Below are positions 43,052-51,914 of a stretch of 64,000 bases of DNA, piece by piece. Position numbers and translations under genes: made by a program. The stretch's first letter is position 1; each line of letters opens with the position of its first letter. This DNA comes from Microbulbifer pacificus (GTDB lineage: Bacteria; Pseudomonadota; Gammaproteobacteria; Pseudomonadales; Cellvibrionaceae), in assembly GCF_033723955.1 (NCBI RefSeq), contig NZ_CP137555.1, positions 124,001 to 188,000 on the forward strand, given 5' to 3'. Below the pieces are notes generated by a model that did not search any database, had not been told where the DNA came from, and saw only the letters and a program-made list of their open reading frames with translations.

Positions 43052-43296
43052 GGCAGTGAAATAGACGCCCCGGAAAAACTCTCCATAAAATAGGAATGTT
43101 TTTGCGGGAACCATTTCGATTCTATTGACTGAGTGTCGCGCTCTTAGACTGATTTCCATCCCCAATCGGGCGTTTTATGGAGATTGGCGATGGACTTAGG
43201 GTGCAGGAATACCGATCACAAGATCATGGACCGGTGGCCCACAATGACGTCTTTATGGAAAAACACGCAAGATTGGGAAATTGTTTCGAGTGCAGG

Positions 43297-43330
43297 TGAA
43301 AAAAAAGCGACCACAAAGGTCGCTTTTTTC
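43297..43330 (-). terminator. Terminator of ppsA
   Basis: AAAAAAGCGACC (43301-43312) pairs with GGTCGCTTTTTT (43318-43329) around a five-base loop; the minus strand ends in a T run 87 bp after the ppsA stop. Confidence 0.85.
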
Positions 43331-43416
43331 AGAGTCAAGCCCAATCCGCTGGTGATTCGGCGTCAGGCTAGATACGTAACCGGTGGACCTTACGGACCGC
43401 TGTCGGAGCGCGTATC

Positions 43417-45783
43417 TCAGGCTTTCTGGTTATTCGCCAGATACAACCAGGTATCTACCGCGGTATCCGGGTTGAGGGAGACGCTGTCGATACCCTCGTC
43501 CATCAGCCACTGTGCGAAATCCTTGTGATCGGATGGACCCTGGCCGCAGATACCCACGTACTTGCCCGCCTTCTTACAGGCTTGAATAGCGCGGGACAGC
43601 AGCATTTTCACCGCCGGATCGCGCTCGTCAAACAGCTCCGCCACCAGACCGGAATCCCGGTCCAGGCCCAGGGTCAGCTGTGTGAGGTCGTTGGAGCCGA
43701 TGGAGAAGCCGTCGAAGTACTGCAGGAAGTCTTCCGCCAACAGCGCGTTGGACGGCAGCTCACACATCATGATGAGCTTGAGGCCGTTCTCGCCGCGCTT
43801 CAGGCCATTTTCTTCCAGCAGTTCCACCACCTGACGCGCCTCGTCCGGGGTGCGCACGAAGGGCACCATGATCTCCACATTGGTGAGGCCCATTTCGTCG
43901 CGCACTTTTTTCAGTGCACGGCACTCGAGGGCAAAACACTCGCGGAAATCCTTGGAGCGATAGCGGGAAGCACCGCGGAAACCGAGCATCGGGTTTTCTT
44001 CACTGGGCTCGTACATCTGCCCGCCCACAAGGTGCGCGTATTCGTTGGACTTGAAGTCCGACAGGCGCACGATCGCACGATTCGGGGCAAAGGCCGCAGC
44101 CAGGGTGGAAATACCTTCCACCAGCTTCTCGACAATAAAGTCTTCCGGCGAGGCGTAACCGCCGATGCGGTTGCGGATATTCTGCTGCAGATCTGCCGGC
44201 AGGCGATCCAGCTCCAGCAACGCCTTGGGGTGAATACCGATCATGCGGTTCAAAATGAACTCGAGTCGCGCGAGTCCCACACCCTGGTTCGGCAGATTGC
44301 TGAAGGCAAACGCACGATCCGGGTTGCCCACATTCAGCATGATCTTGAACGGCAGTTCCGGCATATCGCTCACCTCGGTGAGGGAGCGCTCGAAATCCAG
44401 CTGGCCGGCCATCACGAAGCCGGTATCCCCTTCCGCACAGGTCACGGTAACCGGGGTGCCGGTGGTCAGTTTTTCGGTGGCGTCGCCACAGCCTACCACC
44501 GCGGGAATACCCAGCTCGCGGGCAATGATCGCGGCGTGACAGGTACGACCGCCGCGATTGGTGACAATGGCGCTGGCCTTTTTCAGTACGGGTTCCCAAT
44601 CGGGGTCGGTCATGTCGGTGACCAGGACTTCGCCGTCCTGCATCTTCGCCATGTCTTCCACGGACTCCAGCACCCGTACCGGGCCGGCACCAATACGCTG
44701 ACCGATGGCGCGACCTTCACACAGGATGTCACTGCGCTCCTGGAGCTTGTAACGCTCGATGCTGGTGCCGGTGTCGCGGGAGCGTACGGTCTCGGGACGC
44801 GCCTGTACGATAAACAGCTTGCCACTGTCACCATCTTTGGCCCATTCGATGTCCATCGGGCGCTGGTAGTGGGCTTCGATCTTGCGCGCCTGATTGGCGA
44901 GATCGGTGAGCTCCGCGTCGGTGAGCGAGAAGCGCAGACGATCCGCCTCGGACACCTGCACGGTTTTGACCGAACGGCCGCATTCGCCGCTCTGGTCGTA
45001 AATCATTTTGATGGCCTTACTGCCGCGGTTGCGGCGCAGAATTGCCGGTCTACCTGCTTCCAGCGCGGGTTTATAGAGGTAGAACTCATCCGGGTTCACT
45101 GCGCCCTGTACCACGGTCTCACCGAGGCCGTATGCGGCGGTAATGAAGATCACATCGCGGAATCCGCTCTCGGTATCCAGGGTGAACATAACCCCGGAGG
45201 CGCCGGTTTCACTGCGCACCATGTGCTGGATGCCCGCGGACAATGCAACCCCCACATCCGCATAGCCGGTGTGTACCCGGTAGGCGATGGCGCGGTCATT
45301 GTAGAGAGAGGCAAACACCTCTTTTACCGCCTGCAGCACCGCGTCGATGCCGCGGATGTTCAGGAAAGTCTCCTGCTGGCCGGCGAAAGACGCGTCAGGC
45401 AGGTCTTCCGCGGTTGCCGAAGAGCGCACAGCCACTGCAGTTTCGCCGCCACCCAGAGCTTCATAACCGGCGCGGATTTCCGCTTCCAGCTGGGCCGGGA
45501 ACGGGGTCTCCAGCAACCAGTTGCGAATCTCCTCGCCCGCCGCCGCCAGCGCGGTAACGTCTTCAACATCCAGACCTTTCAGTCTTTCAGCGATCCGGGT
45601 TTCCAGCTGGGCACCGGCCAGGAATTCACGAAATGCGTCAGCGGTAGTGGCAAAACCACCCGGTACACTGACTCCGGCACCGGAGAGAGAAGAGATCATC
45701 TCCCCCAGTGATGCGTTTTTACCGCCGACTTTGTCGACATCCGCCATGCCCAACTTCGCGAATTCGAGAGTGTGAATGCTCAA
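43417..45783 (-). CDS. ppsA: Phosphoenolpyruvate synthase
   Basis: PpsA makes PEP from pyruvate and ATP for gluconeogenesis. The product has 788 residues against 792 in E. coli. Domains: ATP-grasp/PPDK N-terminal (about 1-340, [10 protein letters not shown] and [20 protein letters not shown]), the phosphohistidine domain ([17 protein letters not shown]) and a C-terminal PEP-binding barrel. The start is TTG at 45783, just before [15 protein letters not shown], supported by AGAGGG eight bases upstream and by length. It is divergent from ppsR, the kinase/phosphatase that controls it, and a HexR-like site lies 99-115 bp upstream. Confidence 0.95.
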   Translation of the reverse strand: MSIHTLEFAKLGMADVDKVGGKNASLGEMISSLSGAGVSVPGGFATTADAFREFLAGAQLETRIAERLKGLDVEDVTALAAAGEEIRNWLLETPFPAQLEAEIRAGYEALGGGETAVAVRSSATAEDLPDASFAGQQETFLNIRGIDAVLQAVKEVFASLYNDRAIAYRVHTGYADVGVALSAGIQHMVRSETGASGVMFTLDTESGFRDVIFITAAYGLGETVVQGAVNPDEFYLYKPALEAGRPAILRRNRGSKAIKMIYDQSGECGRSVKTVQVSEADRLRFSLTDAELTDLANQARKIEAHYQRPMDIEWAKDGDSGKLFIVQARPETVRSRDTGTSIERYKLQERSDILCEGRAIGQRIGAGPVRVLESVEDMAKMQDGEVLVTDMTDPDWEPVLKKASAIVTNRGGRTCHAAIIARELGIPAVVGCGDATEKLTTGTPVTVTCAEGDTGFVMAGQLDFERSLTEVSDMPELPFKIMLNVGNPDRAFAFSNLPNQGVGLARLEFILNRMIGIHPKALLELDRLPADLQQNIRNRIGGYASPEDFIVEKLVEGISTLAAAFAPNRAIVRLSDFKSNEYAHLVGGQMYEPSEENPMLGFRGASRYRSKDFRECFALECRALKKVRDEMGLTNVEIMVPFVRTPDEARQVVELLEENGLKRGENGLKLIMMCELPSNALLAEDFLQYFDGFSIGSNDLTQLTLGLDRDSGLVAELFDERDPAVKMLLSRAIQACKKAGKYVGICGQGPSDHKDFAQWLMDEGIDSVSLNPDTAVDTWLYLANNQKA

Positions 45784-45881
45784 TGGATTGCCCTCTGCAA
45801 CTGCGTATTCAGGCCGCCGATTATAAGGAAGGGTTTTGTAAATAATACCCCGCAATAAGCGGGAAAAACGGGTATTTTCTG

Positions 45882-45898
45882 TTGTAATTTTTCTACAA
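45882..45898. promoter_or_regulatory. HexR-like operator between ppsA and ppsR
   Basis: TTGTAATTTTTCTACAA has perfect TTGTA/TACAA arms spaced by seven bases and matches the HexR pattern (TTGTAATWWWATTACAA) at 15 of 17 positions. HexR is known to act on ppsA in Shewanella. The site is 99-115 bp upstream of ppsA and 111-127 bp upstream of ppsR. Confidence 0.6.
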
Positions 45899-46008
45899 AA
45901 AATGCGGGAATCCATGTCAGAGCACCCGCGGACAAGCAAAAATCCGCACACGAATTTATCCAGCCACTGATATACCATTGTCGACAAACCAGCGGAGACC
46001 TATCGGCA

Positions 46009-46887
46009 ATGAGCGACGAACAGCGCAGCGAGAATCCAAAACAGGATACAAATTCCGAAAGAACCACCAAAAAACGCACCGCGTTTTTTATTTCCGATGG
46101 CACCGGCCTCACGGTAGAGGGGATAGGCCACAGCCTGCTGGCACAATTTCGCGATCAGCAGGTCGAACAGGTAACCCTGCCCTACGTGGATTCAGAAGTC
46201 AGAGTCAACCAGGTGCTGCAGCGCATTGAACGCGCCGCGCAGGAATCCGGGCTGCAGCCGATCATCATCACCAGTATCCTGTCCGACCAGATACGCAAAC
46301 AGCTGCACCAGAGTTCTGCGCTGATGCTGGATGTATTTGAAAGTTATCTCGCACCGCTGGCCGCGCTGTTTGGTACCGACCCTGCGCGCACTGTAGGGGT
46401 TTCCCACGGGATCGCGGACAACCGCCGCTATACCGCGCGTATCGATGCGGTGCACTATGCAATGGACAACGATGACGGGCGCCGTACCCGGGAGTTTGAA
46501 AGCGCGGACATCATTCTTGTCGGCGTCTCCCGCTCCGGTAAAACCCCCACCTGCCTCTACCTCGCGTTGCAATTCGGCCTGCGCGCCGCCAATTACCCAA
46601 TCACCGAAGAGGATATGGATTCCACCTCGCTGCCGAAAATACTGCGCCCCTTTCAGCACAAGCTGTTCGGCCTTACCATCGATCCGCGCCGTCTGATGAG
46701 TATCCGTCAGGAGCGTCGCGCAAACAGCCGCTACGCATCGCCGGAGCAGTGCGAGTTCGAGGTCCGCCAGGTAGAGCAGATGCTGCGACGCGCCCAGGTC
46801 CCATACCTCGATGCGACCGAACTTTCGGTGGAAGAACTCGCCACCAGACTGATGTCACAGGCCGGGATCGAGCGCAGGATCAGCTAA
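46009..46887 (+). CDS. ppsR: PEP synthase regulatory protein (kinase/pyrophosphorylase)
   Basis: PpsR inactivates PpsA by ADP-dependent phosphorylation and reactivates it by pyrophosphorylase action. The 292-residue product has the DUF299 fold with FISDGTGLTVEGIGHSLLAQF at the start and the P-loop GVSRSGKTPTCLYLA near residue 170. A 25-residue N-terminal extension precedes the domain. The divergent pairing with ppsA is the usual arrangement. Confidence 0.95.
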   Translation: MSDEQRSENPKQDTNSERTTKKRTAFFISDGTGLTVEGIGHSLLAQFRDQQVEQVTLPYVDSEVRVNQVLQRIERAAQESGLQPIIITSILSDQIRKQLHQSSALMLDVFESYLAPLAALFGTDPARTVGVSHGIADNRRYTARIDAVHYAMDNDDGRRTREFESADIILVGVSRSGKTPTCLYLALQFGLRAANYPITEEDMDSTSLPKILRPFQHKLFGLTIDPRRLMSIRQERRANSRYASPEQCEFEVRQVEQMLRRAQVPYLDATELSVEELATRLMSQAGIERRIS

Positions 46888-47044
46888 ATTTTCTGTATTG
46901 GTTGCACAGAAATTCGCCTGAACATCAATCCGTTTTGGCGTCGATCTGATTTGGAGTAAAGTAGCGCCGCCCAAAAGGCCGGCTCGCCAGCCCCGAAACA
47001 ACCCGTTATGAGAATCAGTCTGAGCGGATAACCCGCCCGAAGCT

Positions 47045-48388
47045 TTGGTTGACGTTTTGCAAATTGTTTCCCTGCCCTACTCGCTCAACACCGGCGCCGC
47101 GTTTGCGGCACTCGCAGATCTGCCCTGCCCGGTGTGGCTGGACTCCGGCCAACCCTCGGGCCGCGGCGGCCGCTTTGACATATTGAGCGCGGACCCGGTG
47201 AGCGGGCTGATACTTTCCGCCACAGACCCGGCGCCGTTTGAAGCCCTGGATGATCTGTTGTGCGAGCTGGCACCCCAGGAAGTGGACCAGCAGCTGCCGT
47301 TCTGTGGCGGCGCCATCGGTTTCGCCGGCTACGAGCTGGGCACCGCCGGCAACTTTCTCCCCGCAGACGACCGCACTACCCCGCTGCCCGCGGGCTACTT
47401 CGGCCTCTACACCTGGGCACTGATCGTTGACCACCAGCTGCAGGCAAGCCACCTGGTGTTCCACCCCGCATGTACAGAGATGCAGAAACGGGACCTGCGC
47501 GCGCGCTTCAGCGCCATCGACTGGAGCCAGGCCCCGCGCACGGAGGCCTTCCGTCTCACATCCGCGTTCGAACACGAATTTACCGCGGAAGAGTACCGCA
47601 CGCGGATAGCGCGGATTCTGGAATACATCGTCGCGGGCGATATCTACCAGGCCAACTTTACCCAGCGCTTCAACGCCGGCTTTGAGGGGAGCTCGCTGAC
47701 CGCGTATCTGGCCCTGCGCCAACTGGCCGCTGGCCCCTTCTCCGCATTTCTGTCCCTGCCGCAGGGCGACATCCTCAGCCTGTCACCAGAGCGCTTCATC
47801 CTCGCCGATGGCCGGTTTCTGCAGACGGAGCCGATCAAGGGTACCGCCCCGCGCAGTACCGACCCGAGCCGCGATCGCGAACTTGCCAGCACACTGGCGT
47901 CGAGCAGCAAGGACCGCGCGGAAAACCTGATGATTGTCGATCTGTTGCGCAATGATTTCGGCAAGGTTTGCACCCGCGGCAGTGTGCGCGTGCCATCGCT
48001 GTTTGAGCTGCAGAGCTTTGCCAATGTCCATCATCTGGTGAGTACCATCACCGGGCAGCTGCAGGAGGATACCGAGTTTGCACAGGTGCTGGCGGCCAGC
48101 TTCCCCGGCGGTTCCATTACCGGTGCGCCGAAGCGACGGGCGATGGAAATCATTCGCGAGCTGGAACGGAGCCCGCGCGGTGTCTACTGTGGCAGTATCG
48201 GCTATATCAGCAGCTGTGGCCGCGCGGATACCAGTATTGCGATACGTACGTTAACCGCCAGCAAAGGGAAACTCAGCTGCGCTGCGGGCGGCGGCATCGT
48301 CGCGGATTCCGATCCCGCCGCGGAACACAAAGAGTGCCTCGACAAGGTCCGCTTGCTGCTGGACACCTTGGAAAGCCGCTTCCTCTGA
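47045..48388 (+). CDS. pabB: Aminodeoxychorismate synthase component I
   Basis: PabB makes 4-amino-4-deoxychorismate from chorismate for folate synthesis. The 447-residue product has the anthranilate synthase fold: a variable N-terminal region, then IVAGDIYQANFTQRF, ERFILADGRFLQTEPIKGT and the C-terminal PGGSITGAPKRRAMEII and GGGIVADSDPAAEHKE motifs. No glutaminase domain is fused. The start is uncertain: TTG at 47045 is the earliest frame start, and TTG at 47057 is possible; neither has a strong ribosome binding site. Confidence 0.9.
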   Translation: MVDVLQIVSLPYSLNTGAAFAALADLPCPVWLDSGQPSGRGGRFDILSADPVSGLILSATDPAPFEALDDLLCELAPQEVDQQLPFCGGAIGFAGYELGTAGNFLPADDRTTPLPAGYFGLYTWALIVDHQLQASHLVFHPACTEMQKRDLRARFSAIDWSQAPRTEAFRLTSAFEHEFTAEEYRTRIARILEYIVAGDIYQANFTQRFNAGFEGSSLTAYLALRQLAAGPFSAFLSLPQGDILSLSPERFILADGRFLQTEPIKGTAPRSTDPSRDRELASTLASSSKDRAENLMIVDLLRNDFGKVCTRGSVRVPSLFELQSFANVHHLVSTITGQLQEDTEFAQVLAASFPGGSITGAPKRRAMEIIRELERSPRGVYCGSIGYISSCGRADTSIAIRTLTASKGKLSCAAGGGIVADSDPAAEHKECLDKVRLLLDTLESRFL

Positions 48389-48565
48389 CCATCGACCAAG
48401 TGCCCGCCCAGGTTATAACCCTATCGCCCATCGGTATTTCCAAGGTTTTTTCCCGTCTGCTAGATTTCGCGTCAATCCTCTACATTTTCCATTCCACTGC
48501 GTCGCCACAGCGGCGCTGGATACCCGCACAAGGTTGGTGGGGCGCAAATCATAAGGCCGTGTCAC

Positions 48566-48838
48566 ATGCACATTACCCTGGTCAAAAAAATCCTCGCCGA
48601 TGGTTCCCTGTGTGCCAAATGCAACGACGTTGAACAAAAAATCAAGGAAAACGATCAGGGAAAATATCTCGATGAAATTCTGATTGCCGACGAACGGGAT
48701 GCGCAAAGTCCGGGCATGCAGCTGGCCCAGCGCTTCAATGTACAGCGTGCACCGTTCTTTGTTGTGGAAGAGGAAGGCAAGGAACCCGAGGTTTACACCG
48801 TGTACTTCAAGTTCGTGAAGGAAGTGCTGAACCGCTGA
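48566..48838 (+). CDS. Small CxxC thioredoxin-fold (glutaredoxin-like) protein
   Basis: A 90-residue cytosolic protein. The order strand, CAKC (C16-C19) motif, helix, strand (DEILIAD) and a proline-containing strand (VQRAPFFVVE, the cis-Pro position) is that of a minimal thioredoxin fold. The CAKC pair could serve in disulfide chemistry or metal binding. It has its own leader and a strong terminator shared with cysB. No specific partner is indicated. Confidence 0.75.
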   Translation: MHITLVKKILADGSLCAKCNDVEQKIKENDQGKYLDEILIADERDAQSPGMQLAQRFNVQRAPFFVVEEEGKEPEVYTVYFKFVKEVLNR

Positions 48839-48864
48839 AGCAGCACCGCACCTGATTGCAAAGT

Positions 48865-48898
48865 AAAAAAGCCCGGTATTCTCTGCCGGGCTTTTTTC
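48865..48898. terminator. Bidirectional terminator between the CxxC protein gene and cysB
   Basis: AGCCCGG and CCGGGCT (48870-48891) form a stem flanked by an A run and a T run. Confidence 0.85.
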
Positions 48899-48923
48899 TT
48901 TTTAACAAGGGAAAACGTGCCGT

Positions 48924-49910
<987 letters not shown>

Positions 49911-50066
49911 TCAACCACGCGGCGCGAGCCTGCACGCGTCGTGCAGCGCTCAAATTTACGCCAGCTATTGGTTATAAAAACTAAGCAAGTATATGCGGGA
50001 AAAGCATAGCAGCGAATACGCTAGCGAGCCAATAGCACACATTCCAAAGAGGTCAAAAAACGAGGA

Positions 50067-50092
50067 AAAGGTCACCGAATGTGGCGACCTTT
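50067..50092 (-). terminator. Possible terminator of the nucleotidase gene
   Basis: AAAGGTC (50067-50073) and GACCTTT (50086-50092) form a perfect seven-base stem. On the minus strand the tail is only weakly T-rich, so termination is uncertain. Confidence 0.4.
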
Positions 50093-50174
50093 GGAGAGAA
50101 ACACGCAAGGGGACCAGAAATTACAGGAAATTATTCCGCAGTAATCCGCTACAACCCACAGATCTGATTGCGCG

Positions 50175-51092
50175 CTAGCTATCCAGGTTGGCAATGCCGT
50201 GGGGAACATGGCCGGTAGCTACGTGGGCGCCGGCAGAGGCGCAGTGGTTGGGCTGATCATCAAAGAATACATCGGCACCAAAGGCCCGCAGGAACTCCCC
50301 TTTGGGCAAACCGCCAAGGAAGATGGATTCGTCGATACGGATATTCCAGGCCCTCAGGGTACGGATAACCCGCTCGTGCGCCGGTGCGGAGCGCGCGGTG
50401 ACCAGGGCCGTACGGATCGGGCAGGATTCCGGATTGAATTCTGCCTGCAAGTGCTGCAATGCCTCGAGAAAACCCTTGAAGGGCCCTCCCTGCAGTGGCT
50501 GCCTGGCGGAAGCACGCTCGGCTGAGGTGAAGGCGGCGAGACCCTCGCGCTTGAAGATCTGCTCGGCCTCGTCGGAAAAAATTACCGCATCGCCATCAAA
50601 GGCAAAGCGCAATGTGTCGTCGCCTCGCTGGCGCGCACCGCCGGGAATCAACGTGGCAGCGGCCACTCCCTGCTCCAGTGCGCGGCGCACGTCGCCGCCA
50701 TCGGTAGAGAGGAAAAGATGGCAGCCAAAAGGCGCGATGTAGCGATACGGGCTTCCGCCATTGCAGAACGCAGCGCGGCTGATCTGGAGCCCGTAGTGTT
50801 CGATGGAATTGAACACCCGCAGTCCGGTATCGGCACTGTTACGCGACAGCAGGATGACCTCAACCCTGGGCTCCCCATCGAGGCGCTCGTTGATCTGCAG
50901 GAATTTCTCCACCAGGGAAAACGCCTCGCCCTTTGGCAACACGTCGTTTTCCCGCTCGATCTGATACGAAGAAAACGCATCCACTCCCTGCTCCTCGTAG
51001 ATCTGGTGGCTTTCGCGCAGATCAAACAGGGCCCGGGAAGAGATGGCGATGGTGAGCTTATTACCCCTGGGGGATTTCGGTGCGTTGCTCAT
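50175..51092 (-). CDS. Cytosolic 5'-nucleotidase family protein (cN-I-like)
   Basis: A 305-residue protein of the 5'-nucleotidase family related to eukaryotic cytosolic cN-I. The N-terminal KLTIAISSRALFDLRESHQIY, the HAD-like FDGDAVIFSDEAE and the C-terminal DVFFDDQPNHCASA motifs support a HAD-fold phosphatase acting on nucleoside monophosphates; the exact substrate is inferred. The start could be GTG at 51098 or ATG at 51092. It begins 13 bp after the TetR gene, so the two form an operon. Confidence 0.85.
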   Translation of the reverse strand: MSNAPKSPRGNKLTIAISSRALFDLRESHQIYEEQGVDAFSSYQIERENDVLPKGEAFSLVEKFLQINERLDGEPRVEVILLSRNSADTGLRVFNSIEHYGLQISRAAFCNGGSPYRYIAPFGCHLFLSTDGGDVRRALEQGVAAATLIPGGARQRGDDTLRFAFDGDAVIFSDEAEQIFKREGLAAFTSAERASARQPLQGGPFKGFLEALQHLQAEFNPESCPIRTALVTARSAPAHERVIRTLRAWNIRIDESIFLGGLPKGEFLRAFGADVFFDDQPNHCASAGAHVATGHVPHGIANLDS

Positions 51093-51105
51093 GGTCACTC
51101 AGCGC

Positions 51106-51786
51106 TCACGGCGCCTCCACATCATCAAGCCCGGAGGGCTTTAATTCGTCGCGGTGCGGCTCCAGCAACACCATCAACATATTGAGCAGGTCCTCTCGGG
51201 TGCGCCGCGAGCGCTCGCCCTGCTGGTTTACGATAACCAGCAGCATGGCATGACATGTCTCCAGCGTGGCGCGGGCGAGACGGTTGGTCTCGTTGGGGGG
51301 ACAACGAAAGCCCAGGCGCCGGAACATATCCACCAGATGGTTGATGACCATTTCATCGTGCCGCTCATCCAGCTGATGCAGTTCCGGGATACCCCACATC
51401 GCCTGCACCAGGGGCAGCAGTCCGCGCTGCTCGCGGTAGACGGAGAGCCAGCGGCTCAACAGGTCATCGAGAAAAGAGCGCAGGTCCAGATTCTCCAGCT
51501 CGCCCGCGGCCATATCGTCGAGGCGCTCGCTGAGGCTCGCCAACCACTGCTCGCCCATGGCGTAGAGGATCGCGTGCTTGTTCGGGAAGTAGTGATACAC
51601 GGAGCCGACGGACACACCGAGCTCCTTGGCAATCAGGATGGTGGTGAGGTCGTTCAGCCCGACCTGCTCCAGCAGGCGGCCGGTGGTATCCAGTATCTGA
51701 CGGGCGCGCTCGCGGGCGCGGGCCTGAACCGGCTCCCGTCGCGGCGACAACTGATTTCTGCGGCGATTCTGTTCTGCGGTCGACAC
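51106..51786 (-). CDS. TetR/AcrR-family regulator
   Basis: A 226-residue repressor. The helix-turn-helix is at about 25-75 (ARQILDTTGRLLEQVG and GVSVGSVYHYFPNKHAIL). The ligand-binding half is helical with no diagnostic residues. The start is GTG at 51786 with AGGAT seven bases upstream. It is co-directional with the nucleotidase gene and 128 bp beyond the TonB receptor terminator; it could act on either. Confidence 0.9.
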   Translation of the reverse strand: MSTAEQNRRRNQLSPRREPVQARARERARQILDTTGRLLEQVGLNDLTTILIAKELGVSVGSVYHYFPNKHAILYAMGEQWLASLSERLDDMAAGELENLDLRSFLDDLLSRWLSVYREQRGLLPLVQAMWGIPELHQLDERHDEMVINHLVDMFRRLGFRCPPNETNRLARATLETCHAMLLVIVNQQGERSRRTREDLLNMLMVLLEPHRDELKPSGLDDVEAP

Positions 51787-51842
51787 TTCGTGATCCTTTC
51801 TACTGAAGTGCCATTTTTAACACAAATGAGGGACCTGATTAA

Positions 51843-51876
51843 CAAAAAAGCCGGCAATGGTTGCCGGCCTTTTTGC
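51843..51876 (-). terminator. Terminator of the TonB receptor gene
   Basis: GCCGGCAA (51850-51857) pairs with TTGCCGGC (51861-51868); on the minus strand a T run follows, 40 bp after the receptor stop. Confidence 0.85.
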
Positions 51877-51914
51877 TCATCCTGCGAGATGAAGGGAGAA
51901 ACGGAAGGTGGGGA

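Larger units (their letters stand above)
42971..43416. other. Region between ldt and ppsA ends
   Basis: This 446-bp region contains a perfect 22-bp tandem duplication (43008-43051) close upstream of the L,D-transpeptidase start and the ppsA terminator (43297-43330). A short open frame with a GGAG-preceded ATG at 43190 runs through the terminator into antisense of ppsA, so I do not call it. Confidence 0.4.

Noticed and set aside
43190..43528. Small open frame on the plus strand between the L,D-transpeptidase and ppsA ends
   Set aside because: It has a GGAG before its ATG, but it runs through the ppsA terminator hairpin and into antisense of ppsA, and matches no family I know.
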